Shown here: positions 51,832-60,104 of the stretch, one piece after another
Layout of the letters: each line of letters opens with the position of its first letter
How positions within the stretch are numbered: the stretch's first letter is position 1
Assembly (NCBI RefSeq): GCF_023544445.1
Contig: NZ_JALPVJ010000023.1
Location: forward strand, 90,112-154,111
DNA from: Actinoplanes sp. M2I2
GTDB taxonomy: Bacteria; Actinomycetota; Actinomycetes; Mycobacteriales; Micromonosporaceae
Length of the DNA stretch: 64,000 nt
Direction of reading: 5' to 3'
Notes under the pieces: generated by a model
Database searches by the model: none
Seen by the model: only the letters and a program-made list of their open reading frames with translations
What the model was told of the DNA's origin: nothing
Made by a program: the position numbers and the translations under genes

Positions 51832-51998
51832 TGCTTTTGATCCGGCCTCTGTTCCACCCGTGGGCACCGGCCGTCGTCCTCGCCGCGGCGGCAGCCGCCG
51901 CCGCGGCATCGGTCCTGGCCGGCGGGCCGCCGGTCGCTGTCCTTTGGTGGCTGCTGCTCGGGCTGGTATCCGGGTACGCCATCTCCGGCTCCGTTTGA
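51831..51998 (+). CDS. Small two-helix membrane protein
   Basis: Protein of 55 aa, two hydrophobic helices (AVVLAAAAAAAAASVLAG and VAVLWWLLLGLVSGYAI). ATG 51831 overlaps the previous stop (TGATG). The same reading frame continues open after its TGA into the next membrane protein at 52107, so the two may once have been one gene. Confidence 0.6.
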   Translation: MLLIRPLFHPWAPAVVLAAAAAAAAASVLAGGPPVAVLWWLLLGLVSGYAISGSV

Positions 51999-52106
51999 AG
52001 CCTGAACTCAGCGGATCTGCTGAGCTCGTCAGTTTGGCGAGGAAAGGCACGGTGGCACTTCGCCGCCGGAGAGGTTCTGGGTGGCGTCACGACCGGCGCG
52101 CTGCTG

Positions 52107-52568
52107 GTGCTGCTCGGGTCGCTGCTGCGACCGATGCTGCCTACCTGGCTGCGCCTCGCCCTGATCGGGGTGCTCGCGGTCGTGGTGGTGGGCAACGAGT
52201 CCGGTCTGGCAAGGGTGTGGCTGCCCCAGAATGGCCGGCAGGTGCCGTCCACAGTGATCCAGGAGGGCGGCCGGCTCGGTGCCTGGCAGTTCGGTTTTGA
52301 GATGGGCACCGGGTTGCGCACGTTCATGACCAGCAGCGTGCCGCACCTGGCCGCGCTGACCGTGGCCCTGCTGGCCTGGTGGCCCTATGCACTACTGGCC
52401 GGTGCCGCGTTCGGGGCCGGCCGGGCGGTGATGCCGTTGGTCCGGCTCGGCTGGGGCGACGGCTCCGACTGGGACAGGCGGTACAGCATCGCCGGCCGGC
52501 CGTTCCGGCTGGTGACGGTGGCGACGACGCTGCTGGCCGTCGCTGGAGTGATCCAGGCAGTGACCTAG
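52107..52568 (+). CDS. Membrane protein, 153 aa
   Basis: Several hydrophobic segments (LRLALIGVLAVVVVG; LAALTVALLAWWPYALLAGAAFG; LVTVATTLLAVAGVIQAV). Family not recognised. GTG 52107 is the only standard start in frame, but coding character begins earlier (WRGKARWHFAAGEVLGGVTTG), so the true start may be a rare codon or the gene may be a continuation of 51831-51998 interrupted by TGA. Confidence 0.6.
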   Translation: MLLGSLLRPMLPTWLRLALIGVLAVVVVGNESGLARVWLPQNGRQVPSTVIQEGGRLGAWQFGFEMGTGLRTFMTSSVPHLAALTVALLAWWPYALLAGAAFGAGRAVMPLVRLGWGDGSDWDRRYSIAGRPFRLVTVATTLLAVAGVIQAVT

Positions 52569-52583
52569 CGAAAAGGAGATGCC

Positions 52584-52916
52584 ATGAGAACGAGGCAAAT
52601 ACTGGGCACGGCCGCGGCCGGTGTGCTGCTGAGCGCGGTCGCGCTGATTCCGGCCACCGCAGCCTCCGCGGCCGCGAGCGGCGACTACACCGGCTCGGGC
52701 GTACGCATCCGCAAATGCCCGCAGGCGACCTCCAGCTGCGCGGCGCACGGCCTCGGCTACCGCGGCCAGGGCGCCAGCATCACCTGCTACAAGCTCGGCG
52801 AACAGACCGGCGGAACCAACATCTGGTACAACCACCGCAACCGGACCACCGGCGTGACCGGGTACAGCCACTCCGGCCAGATCAGTGTCACCTCCGGGAC
52901 GATCCCCCGCTGCTAG
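52584..52916 (+). CDS. Small secreted cysteine-containing SH3-like protein
   Basis: Protein of 110 aa: Sec signal (AAAGVLLSAVALIPATAASA) and a mature domain with four Cys (KCPQ, SCAA, TCYK, final RC) and GSGVRIRKCP plus GASITCYKLGE, resembling bacterial SH3 domains of secreted actinobacterial proteins. AAGGAGA precedes ATG 52584. Another candidate client of the MauE/MauD-like pair. Ends in a bidirectional terminator. Confidence 0.8.
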   Translation: MRTRQILGTAAAGVLLSAVALIPATAASAAASGDYTGSGVRIRKCPQATSSCAAHGLGYRGQGASITCYKLGEQTGGTNIWYNHRNRTTGVTGYSHSGQISVTSGTIPRC

Positions 52917-52972
52917 GGCGTAGCTGGTGAATCACGCGGGGCTGCGGCGTGGTCCACCAGATACGCCCTAGC
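52912..52972. terminator. Bidirectional hairpin terminator
   Basis: GCTAGGGCGTA-g-CTGGTG pairs with CACCAG-a-TACGCCCTAGC: 17 bp with one mismatch, 25-nt loop. It overlaps the stop of the gene at 52584 and ends one base before the stop of the convergent gene at 52973. Confidence 0.75.
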
Positions 52973-53656
52973 TCACCGGGCGATGTTCCGGGCCATGTCC
53001 TGGATCTCCGCGGCGCGGGCTTTCCCGGAGCCCTCGACCGTGATCACCACGTGTTCCGGAGTTTCGACGACCGCCCGATACGTGGTGATCTCGTTACCGA
53101 CGCTACGGAACATCCGAGCTGTACCGATCGAGGTGTCGAACTCGACGGCCGGCGTCACGCCGGCCGTCGCACCCGTCACCAGCTGAGCCCCGACGGTGGC
53201 GGCGTCACCGGTCATCGGCCGCATCACCGTGACGAAGAAACTGGCCCCATCGGTGCGGTCGTAGCGCCGCATGGTCACCGACGCGCTCGGGTCACCCAAT
53301 CCTGGCCCCGTGCCGTCGTTGACCAGGCCCTTATCGGTGACCCGCGCCGTGTAGAAACTGTCTTCACCGGCCCGGACAACGCCTTGCGGCAGCGAACTGA
53401 TCGCGAAGCCGTCCAGGGCCGAACCGGCCGCCGCGCTCTCCCCCGACGACGCAGCGGCCGGCGGCGTGACCGGAGCCTGCTGCGAGCCGCCCTGCGCCAG
53501 CGCCAAGCCGCCGACGACAACCCCGGCGACGGTCAACGTGGCACCCCCGGTCGCCGCCGCCCGCAGCAGGCGACGGCGACGCACACCCCGCTGCACGCGC
53601 TGCACGAAATCCTGGGGCACCGGGATGTCGAACTCGGCCAGATCACGGTCGGTCAC
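52973..53656 (-). CDS. Membrane partner of the SigE-type sigma factor
   Basis: Protein of 227 aa with an N-terminal cytoplasmic part (FDIPVPQDFVQRVQRGVRRRR), one membrane helix (TVAGVVVGGLALAQGG) and an extracytoplasmic beta-rich domain. No zinc-finger anti-sigma motif, but gene order (start overlapping the sigma stop, GTGA) and topology suit an anti-sigma or accessory protein, as is common for SigE-family loci. Confidence 0.75.
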   Translation of the reverse strand: MTDRDLAEFDIPVPQDFVQRVQRGVRRRRLLRAAATGGATLTVAGVVVGGLALAQGGSQQAPVTPPAAASSGESAAAGSALDGFAISSLPQGVVRAGEDSFYTARVTDKGLVNDGTGPGLGDPSASVTMRRYDRTDGASFFVTVMRPMTGDAATVGAQLVTGATAGVTPAVEFDTSIGTARMFRSVGNEITTYRAVVETPEHVVITVEGSGKARAAEIQDMARNIAR

Positions 53657-54141
53657 GACGTCACCTCCTCGTCGGGCCGGTGGGAGCGCATGGTGGCCAG
53701 GCCCCGGGAAACCTGGGAGCGCACGGTTTGCGGACTGCATCCGATCAGGGCGGCGATCTCGTCATCCGGCATGTCATGGACATAACGCAACGCGACCACG
53801 GCCCGCTGCCGAGGTGGCAGCCCGGCCAACAGGTCGCGCAGGGCACCCGCAGCATCAACGGCGGCGATACCACGATCCTCCTGGCCCCGCTCCGGCATCA
53901 CCGCAACGGGAATGTCGACGCGTTTGCGGCGCCGGTTGAGGAACAGATTGACCATGGTCCGGTTGGCGTAGCCGACCGGGTTGCCGTTCTGCCGAACGCG
54001 CGCCCAGGCCAACCCCACCCGGATGAGCGTCTCCTGCGCAAGATCTTCGGCCTCGGACCGATCAAGAGTCAGGACGTGGCCGAAGCGAAGCAGCCCTGGG
54101 CTGACCTCCCGCACGTACGCCTCGAAGTCCGCACCTCTCAT
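53653..54141 (-). CDS. SigE-family ECF RNA polymerase sigma factor
   Basis: Sigma factor of 162 aa. Region 2: FEAYVREVSPGLLRFGHVL and EAEDLAQETLIRVGLAWARV; region 4: LPPRQRAVVALRYVHDMPDDEIAALIGCSPQTVRSQVSRGL. Length and motifs fit the SigE-family (SigE-like, anti-sigma-coupled). ATG 54141 gives the standard N-terminus. Confidence 0.92.
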   Translation of the reverse strand: MRGADFEAYVREVSPGLLRFGHVLTLDRSEAEDLAQETLIRVGLAWARVRQNGNPVGYANRTMVNLFLNRRRKRVDIPVAVMPERGQEDRGIAAVDAAGALRDLLAGLPPRQRAVVALRYVHDMPDDEIAALIGCSPQTVRSQVSRGLATMRSHRPDEEVTS

Positions 54142-54380
54142 ACCTTGATTACACGCCAGGAACCGCCTTCGTTGCATGCCGGCCGCGGGAAACTCGAGCA
54201 ACCGCCTTGGCGGCGCCCACAGTGCCCCGGGGACTGTGCCAGGAGCGGTGTTTCCGGCTCGACAGGAACCGCCCGGGTTTAGGGTCTGCCGACCACCCCA
54301 CCTCGTCGCCCGGGCCAGTCGCAGATCGAGAGACTCCGAGGCGTACGAGACTGTCCTTCGTCTCCGCCGAGTGGGCCCGG

Positions 54381-54908
54381 TTACCGCGGTGGCCCCAGGG
54401 CGGGATCGGCCAGGACATCACGCACGGCGATGCACGGGTCAAGCGCAGGCCGGTCGGTATGAATCGAAACCGCCAGCCGGGTGGCCTGATCGACGAAAAC
54501 CGCGCGCGTCTCGGGCGCGACCCCATGGAAGACCAAGTCTTCGGCTGCGCGCACCTTCTTCTCGAGTTGCTTCAGCTTCTTGGCCCCGGCCGGGGTGATG
54601 ACGATCCTGCGCACACGACGATCCGACGGATCGGGCCGGCGTTCGATCAGGCCGGCGCCCTCGAGGGCATCGATGATGTAGGGCATGACCGTTTTGTCAA
54701 TGTTGAGGTGCTTGGCCAGCCCACTCTGGGTCGGCGGGCTGTTGTGGCCGACGACCGACAAAATCTGATAGCCCCGGGGCCCATGGGGCAACCCCGCGAC
54801 GGCTTCCTCCACCTGCTCGTGCCAACGGCGCAAGATCACCCCCAAGGTCCAACCGAGGTCGGACCCGGGAACGCCCACAGTCGGCGTGCCCCCACCACCT
54901 GCATCCAC
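54381..54908 (-). CDS. MarR-family transcriptional regulator
   Basis: Winged-helix regulator of 175 aa. Helix-turn-helix: ILSVVGHNSPPTQSGLAKHLNIDKTVMPYIIDAL, wing: ERRPDPSDRRVRRIVITPAG. The C-terminus is longer than usual. GTG 54908 is used; a downstream start is possible. It is divergent from the FAD-oxidase gene, with dyad sites between them. Confidence 0.88.
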   Translation of the reverse strand: MDAGGGGTPTVGVPGSDLGWTLGVILRRWHEQVEEAVAGLPHGPRGYQILSVVGHNSPPTQSGLAKHLNIDKTVMPYIIDALEGAGLIERRPDPSDRRVRRIVITPAGAKKLKQLEKKVRAAEDLVFHGVAPETRAVFVDQATRLAVSIHTDRPALDPCIAVRDVLADPALGPPR

Positions 54909-54935
54909 ACGGCAATGGTAACCGACCGCTTGTTG

Positions 54936-54949
54936 GTCAAATTATTGAC
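54936..54949. promoter_or_regulatory. Dyad near MarR start
   Basis: GTCAA-ATTA-TTGAC, 14-bp inverted repeat in an AT-rich patch 28 bp before GTG 54908. Suits autoregulation by the MarR protein; inference. Confidence 0.45.
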
Positions 54950-55006
54950 TGAGCAACTGACGACGAGCGCCGACCGCCTCGCACCAGGCCCGCCCATAGA
55001 GGTGAG

Positions 55007-55033
55007 TTGTCGAACAAACATGTTGTTGAACAA
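55007..55033. promoter_or_regulatory. Tandem TTGTYGAACAA sites before the FAD-oxidase gene
   Basis: Two near-palindromic 11-mers, TTGTCGAACAA (55007-55017) and TTGTTGAACAA (55023-55033), 16 bp apart centre to centre, about 70 bp before GTG 55100. Probable MarR sites for the LLM/FAD-oxidase operon. Confidence 0.5.
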
Positions 55034-55099
55034 ACCATCCGGAACTAGATTTGCTGTGCCAAGGCAGCGCTCAGGTGTCGGGCAAACTGGAGGTGCGGA

Positions 55100-56980
55100 G
55101 TGGAGATCGGTGTTCTTCTGAACGCGGACAGCGCCGAAGCGGACGAGCTGGTCGCCCTCGCGCAGGTGGCCGAGGACAACGGGATCGGCATTGCCGTGGT
55201 CACCGGCAACCGCCATGCGGACGCGTGGGTGGTGGCGACCTGGATCACCGGGGTGACCGACCGTATCCGCGTGAGCGTCCCGCCGCGCGATGAGCCGTTC
55301 GACCCGGCAGGCGCCGACTCGGCGGTTCCGGCGGTGCTCGCGAAGGCGGTGGCGACGCTCGCCGCGCTCGCCCCGGAACGCACCCTGCCACCCGGTGCCC
55401 GCTGGACGGTCGTGGATGCCGATGCCGATGCCGATGCCGGCTCGGTGCGTGACGCCGCCGGGGCCGGCATCCCCGTCGTGCCCGTCCACACTGCCGGCGA
55501 CGTGACTCGCCTCCGGCCGCTGGTGGCGGCGCCGGAGCCCGAGGCACCGGCCGGGCGCCCGCACCGATCCGCCCTGGCGCTGGCGCAGCGGATGCCGGGC
55601 ATCGCCTACGACGCGGTGCCGGCCGGCCTGGCCGCCCGTGCGGTCGAGCCCGGCGACCCCGAGCACCGCGCCGTCGCCTCGACCTACCTGCGCGGTGGCA
55701 ACCCCGGGCTCGTGCTGCGCCCGCGCACGGTCGCCGAGGTGGCGGACGCGATCGCGTTCGCCCGCGACCATCGGGACATCCCGTTCGGGGTACGCAGTGC
55801 CGGGCACGGCATCAGCGGCCGCTCCACCAGCCGGGGCGGGCTGGTCATCAGCGTCGGAGCGATGGACTCCCTCGAGGTTCTCGACCGATCGCGGCGGCTG
55901 GTACGGATCGGGCCCGGCCGCACCTGGAAGCGCGTGGCGCAGTCTCTCGTATCCCACGGGTGGGCTCTGGGCTCCGGGGACTACGGCGGCGTCGGAGTCG
56001 GCGGGCTCGCCACAGCGGGCGGCATCGGCCTGCTGTCCCGCAAGCACGGCCTGACCATCGATCGTCTGCGGGCGGTGGAGCTGGTGCTGGCCGACGGCAC
56101 CCCGGTCCGCGCCTCCGACACGGAGAACCCCGACGTGTTCTGGGCCGTGCGGGGAGCCGGGGCCAACTTCGGGATCGCGACGGCGTTCGAGTTCGAGACC
56201 TCCGTGGTCGGCCAGGTCGGCTGGGCGCAGCTCACTCTGGTCTCCACCGACATCGAGGAATCGCTGTACCGCTATGGGCAGATCGCGAGCGAGGCCCCCA
56301 CGGACACCACCGTTTTCCTGGTGACCGGCCGGGCCAGGCAGGGCCAGTGGGTGGTCTCCCTCTTCGCCGTGGTCGACCACCCCGACCCGGACACCGTCAT
56401 CGCGCGGCTGACCCCGTTCCTCGACCTGGGCCAGCTCGCCCGGCAACAGGTGGTGATGACCGCATATCCGGGGGTGATGGCCAACGCCGTCGACATCGGA
56501 CCGGACGGCCAGCAGGGTTTCGGTGAGCCGGTCTCGCGTTCCGCGTTCATCCCCGAACTCACCCGTCAGTTCGCTCACGAGGCGGCCGAGTTGCTGAGCT
56601 CCGATCTGGTCTACTTCTTCGAATTGCGCGCGATGGGCGGAGCGATCACCGAGGTGCCGTCGGACGCGATGGCCTTCAGCCACCGGTCGCCGCTGTTCCA
56701 GGCGACCGCGATGAGTTCCAGCGACGACCTCCTGTCGGCCGAGTGGGACCGGTTGCGGCCACACTTCGACGGCCTCTACCTCAGCTTCGAGACCGACCGG
56801 CGCCCCGAACGCCTTCTGGACGCCTTCCCAGGGCCGGTGCTGGAGCGGCTGCGGCGGCTCAAGGCCGAGTACGACCCGACCAATCTCTTCCGGGACAACT
56901 TCACCATTCCCCCGGCTGAGCTCCCGGTCAGCACCATGGCCGGCGGAGAGCAGACGTTCGAGACGGAGAAAGCGGCATGA
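55100..56980 (+). CDS. LLM-like domain fused to BBE-type FAD-linked oxidase
   Basis: Protein of 626 aa. Residues 1-150 look like a shortened luciferase-like monooxygenase domain (LVALAQVAEDNGIGIAVV, then AVATLAALAPER). Residues about 175-620 are a berberine-bridge-type FAD oxidase: PFGVRSAGHGISGRS carries the His that binds FAD covalently, GDYGGVGVGGLATAGGIG, and a BBE tail YDPTNLFRDNFTIPP. The second covalent Cys is not visible. GGAGG lies before GTG 55100. ATGA overlap with a full LLM gene downstream. Substrate unknown. A GATGCC run (4 units) codes an ADADAD segment. Confidence 0.82.
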   Translation: MEIGVLLNADSAEADELVALAQVAEDNGIGIAVVTGNRHADAWVVATWITGVTDRIRVSVPPRDEPFDPAGADSAVPAVLAKAVATLAALAPERTLPPGARWTVVDADADADAGSVRDAAGAGIPVVPVHTAGDVTRLRPLVAAPEPEAPAGRPHRSALALAQRMPGIAYDAVPAGLAARAVEPGDPEHRAVASTYLRGGNPGLVLRPRTVAEVADAIAFARDHRDIPFGVRSAGHGISGRSTSRGGLVISVGAMDSLEVLDRSRRLVRIGPGRTWKRVAQSLVSHGWALGSGDYGGVGVGGLATAGGIGLLSRKHGLTIDRLRAVELVLADGTPVRASDTENPDVFWAVRGAGANFGIATAFEFETSVVGQVGWAQLTLVSTDIEESLYRYGQIASEAPTDTTVFLVTGRARQGQWVVSLFAVVDHPDPDTVIARLTPFLDLGQLARQQVVMTAYPGVMANAVDIGPDGQQGFGEPVSRSAFIPELTRQFAHEAAELLSSDLVYFFELRAMGGAITEVPSDAMAFSHRSPLFQATAMSSSDDLLSAEWDRLRPHFDGLYLSFETDRRPERLLDAFPGPVLERLRRLKAEYDPTNLFRDNFTIPPAELPVSTMAGGEQTFETEKAA

Positions 56981-57876
56981 ACGACTACGGCCACGATCTG
57001 TTGTTCGGCAGCTTCGTCACTCCTGTCGCGCAGCCCGCGCAGCACGGCGTCGACCTGGCTCTCGTGTCCGAGCAGGCGGGCCTGGACCTGGTCACCTTTC
57101 AGGACCACCCGTACCAGCCGTCCTTCCACGACACCTCGACCCTGCTGACCTATGTCGCCTCGAGGACGCAGAAGATCGCGGTCAGCGGCAACGTCACCAG
57201 CCTGCCACTACGGCCCCCGCTCGGCCTGGCCCGCGCGGCGGCGACCGTCGACCGGCTCTCCGGCGGCCGTTTCCGGCTGGGCATCGGCGCCGGCGCGTTC
57301 TGGGACGGCATCGCCCGTATGGGCGGCCGCAAACTGACCCCCGCGCAGGGCGTCGCGGCCCTGAGGGAGGCGATCGGCATCATCCGCGACGCCTGGGACC
57401 CGGACCAGCAGGGGCCGCTGAACCATGAGGGCCCGTTCTACCGGATCGAAGACGGCGACCGTACGCCGTACGCCCACCGCCCGATCCCGATCTGGGTCGG
57501 CTCCTACAAGCCCCGCATGCTCGCCCTCACCGGCGCCGTCGCCGACGGATGGCTGCCCAGCATCGAATACATCGACGGCGGCCTCCCCGGCCTCGCCGAC
57601 GCCAACCACCGCATCGACGACGCCGCCCACGAGGCCGGGCGGGAGCCGGCCGCGGTCCGCCGCCTGATGAACTTCATGCGCGCCAGCCTTGTCCCCACTG
57701 GCCAGGGCTTCCTCGACGGCCCGCCCGAGGTGTGGATCGACCGGCTCACCATGCTCGCCCTCGAGCACGGCATCAGCACGTTCCTCATCGGCGGCGACGA
57801 CCCCACCACCCTCACCCGCTTCGGCACCGAAATCGCCCCCGCGGTCCGCGAGAATGTGGCGCACGCCCGCCGGTGA
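56977..57876 (+). CDS. LLM-class flavin-dependent oxidoreductase
   Basis: Luciferase-like TIM-barrel oxidoreductase of 299 aa (F420- or FMN-dependent). Markers: QAGLDLVTFQDHPYQP, TLLTYVASRTQKIAVSGNVTSL, ARAAATVDRLSGGRFRLGIGAG and PIPIWVGSYKPRML. It overlaps the upstream oxidase fusion by 4 bp (ATGA), so both are in the same MarR-controlled operon; they may act in sequence on one compound. Confidence 0.9.
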   Translation: MNDYGHDLLFGSFVTPVAQPAQHGVDLALVSEQAGLDLVTFQDHPYQPSFHDTSTLLTYVASRTQKIAVSGNVTSLPLRPPLGLARAAATVDRLSGGRFRLGIGAGAFWDGIARMGGRKLTPAQGVAALREAIGIIRDAWDPDQQGPLNHEGPFYRIEDGDRTPYAHRPIPIWVGSYKPRMLALTGAVADGWLPSIEYIDGGLPGLADANHRIDDAAHEAGREPAAVRRLMNFMRASLVPTGQGFLDGPPEVWIDRLTMLALEHGISTFLIGGDDPTTLTRFGTEIAPAVRENVAHARR

Positions 57877-58172
57877 CCGGCTACGGCGTAGCCCACCCCG
57901 CCACAGGTTCAGGCAGAGACGGTCCGCGACACCCCGAACCTGGTCGCCGCCAGGCGGATGCAGGCGGTGCTGCCCCGGCCCGGAGGGCTTGGACCAAGCG
58001 TTGTTGGACTTCGATGCCGGTTACACCGATGCTCCCGATCCACTCCCGCCGAAGTCGCGATGATCCGGTTGGTGGCTGACTGCCTGGCCGGCGAAGACAT
58101 CGAACCGCAAGGCCCCGTTGCGACCGAAGCGGTCCGACGTCTTCAGACGAACCCGACCGGGACCCGAAGTGG
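57877..58172. other. Gene-free stretch
   Basis: No intact frame; low coding character on both strands. It leads into a cupin remnant. Confidence 0.45.
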
Positions 58173-58475
58173 TCACCCCAGAACCCGACATTCTCGGACC
58201 AGGCCGGGTGAGAGCAGGTAGAAAGCCTCGTCCTCGTCGCCGTGCGCGTGCGCCACCGGACCGGCGCCCGGCGGCACAGTCGTCTCGGCGAATCCGAGCG
58301 AGTACAGCTTCTTCGGCGGCTGAGGCCGGCCGTACCCCTTCCTCGGCACGCGCCGCGTGCGGGTCGGGACTGAAGCCGAGGAGAGTGTCTGGCGGCGCGA
58401 CACTTCGCCCAGACCCTGGAAGACATTGACGCCGTCCGGGACCGCCCCGAGCCGGAGTGGTCCCGTCGCAGTCAA
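58173..58475 (-). pseudogene. Cupin-domain protein remnant
   Basis: The minus-strand frame contains LYSLGFAETTVPPGAGPVAHAHGDEDEAFYLLS in part, a cupin motif 1 with HxH and E (AHAHGDEDEAFYLL), but the rest of the beta-barrel is missing and the register is lost soon after. The first 55 codons do not look like a cupin. Fragment of a deleted gene. Confidence 0.55.
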
Positions 58476-58478
58476 CGG

Positions 58479-59948
58479 TCAGCGAGGCTCCGCGGGGCAG
58501 GCCCGGTCGTGCTGGGGACGTTGCCCGGTGGCCAGGAATGTGGTCACCGTGTCATTCGCGCACGTGTTCTGGGCAAGCAGCACATAAGCGCCGTGGCCGC
58601 CCTGATCGGCCGTGACCATGCGCGCCCGCTGACCGAACGCCTTCCTCAGCTCCCGGGCACCGACCAGTGGGGTGCCGGGATCGCGCAGGTTCTGCACCAT
58701 GAGGACGTTGGACGGTCCCCGATCACCGATACGCACCGGCCGTTCGACCGGCGCCGGCCAATAGGCGCACGGTGTGATGTTGGCCGCGCCCGCACCGTTC
58801 AACGGATACGCCAGCCGGTAGGCGACAACGTCGCGCTGATAGCTGCGTACGGACTTCGGCCAGCGCGAGTCACCACACAGCACGTGATGCCGGCTCGAAA
58901 TCAGATTGTCGACGTCCGCCGGCTGCGGCTCCGGAGGCAGCGGCTGATTGTTGTCGAGCGCCTGCCACAGCGCGGCCAACGTCGTCAGGCCCACGTCGCT
59001 GTAGAGACTGTCGAAGGTGATCCCCCGGAACAACGAACCGTCGATGCCCTGGACCGGCTGCTTGGCCAGCCGCCCGGCCAGCTCGAAGTACTTCGCGCGC
59101 ACCTGCTGCGGTGTGCGGCCCAGCCCGTACTGCGGATTGGCCGCGGCGAACTTCGCGAAATCCGGGAAACGATCGTGCATGCCGACCGCCGTCCGCTGCA
59201 AAGCCGTGTGGTCGAACCCCTTGGGCCCAAGGTTGCTGTCAAGCACGAACCGGTCACTGCGCTGCGGGAACAACGTCGTGTACACCGCACCGAGATAGGT
59301 GCCGTACGACGTACCCAGGTAGGAGATCTTCGGCTCGCCCAGCGCCTGGCGGATCCGGTCCATGTCCCGCGCCGTGTTCGCGGTGGTGATGTGCGGCAGC
59401 AGCGACGCCGTCTCCGAAGTGGCGCACTGCCGCGCGATCGCCTGGGCGACCCGGGCATCCTTACGCACGCCGGCCGCGGTCTCGGGATACCAGAAATTAC
59501 GCCGGGCGATCTGCTCCGGGGTCACGTCGCAGGTCACGGGCGCGCTGTGGCCGACCCCGCGCGGGTCGAACCCGATCACGTCGTACCGATCCTGCACGAC
59601 CTGCGGCAGCGGCTTCGGCACCGCCGGGTTGACCAGCAGTCCCGGATAGTCCAGCCCACCGGCACCGGGACCACCCGGGTTGGTCACCAGCACACCCCTG
59701 CGTTCCGACGGGTTCCTGCTCACCACCCGGGAGACCGCGATATCGATCTTCCGGCCCTCCGGCTCGCGATAATCCAGCGGCACCGCAATCGTCGTGCACT
59801 GCAAGACGGGCGACAGGACGTCGGCCGGGCACGGTCCCCACGCCAACGGAGCCGCGCTGGAGGTCGTGGCCTCCGACATTCCACCGACCGAGGCCATCGC
59901 CACTGCCGCGACGGCCACGGCCAGGGCCGCGGACAAGGCTTTACGCAT
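58479..59948 (-). CDS. Secreted alpha/beta hydrolase, S33 / tripeptidyl-aminopeptidase-like
   Basis: Exported protease-like hydrolase of 489 aa. Signal peptide (ALSAALAVAVAAVAMASVGG), oxyanion NPGGPGAGGLD, FDPRGVGHS, nucleophile GTSYGTYLGAVY, acid region VQNLRDPGTPLVGA, His in DQGGHGAYV. Typical TAP-like C-terminal domain with Cys pairs. The second such enzyme in the window; compare 1130-2638. Confidence 0.9.
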   Translation of the reverse strand: MRKALSAALAVAVAAVAMASVGGMSEATTSSAAPLAWGPCPADVLSPVLQCTTIAVPLDYREPEGRKIDIAVSRVVSRNPSERRGVLVTNPGGPGAGGLDYPGLLVNPAVPKPLPQVVQDRYDVIGFDPRGVGHSAPVTCDVTPEQIARRNFWYPETAAGVRKDARVAQAIARQCATSETASLLPHITTANTARDMDRIRQALGEPKISYLGTSYGTYLGAVYTTLFPQRSDRFVLDSNLGPKGFDHTALQRTAVGMHDRFPDFAKFAAANPQYGLGRTPQQVRAKYFELAGRLAKQPVQGIDGSLFRGITFDSLYSDVGLTTLAALWQALDNNQPLPPEPQPADVDNLISSRHHVLCGDSRWPKSVRSYQRDVVAYRLAYPLNGAGAANITPCAYWPAPVERPVRIGDRGPSNVLMVQNLRDPGTPLVGARELRKAFGQRARMVTADQGGHGAYVLLAQNTCANDTVTTFLATGQRPQHDRACPAEPR

Positions 59949-60104
59949 GTGATTCCCTCACTCGAGGATGCATGACCAGCCCAGTGGAAACCATGTCGCG
60001 GCAACACGGTCAAGACGAGCTGTCAGAGCGGCCAAGGTGCTTGACCCTGTTCTGAGAACAGAATCTTCACTGGTGCCCCGACGAGTCGACCTAGGTGAGC
60101 CCAT

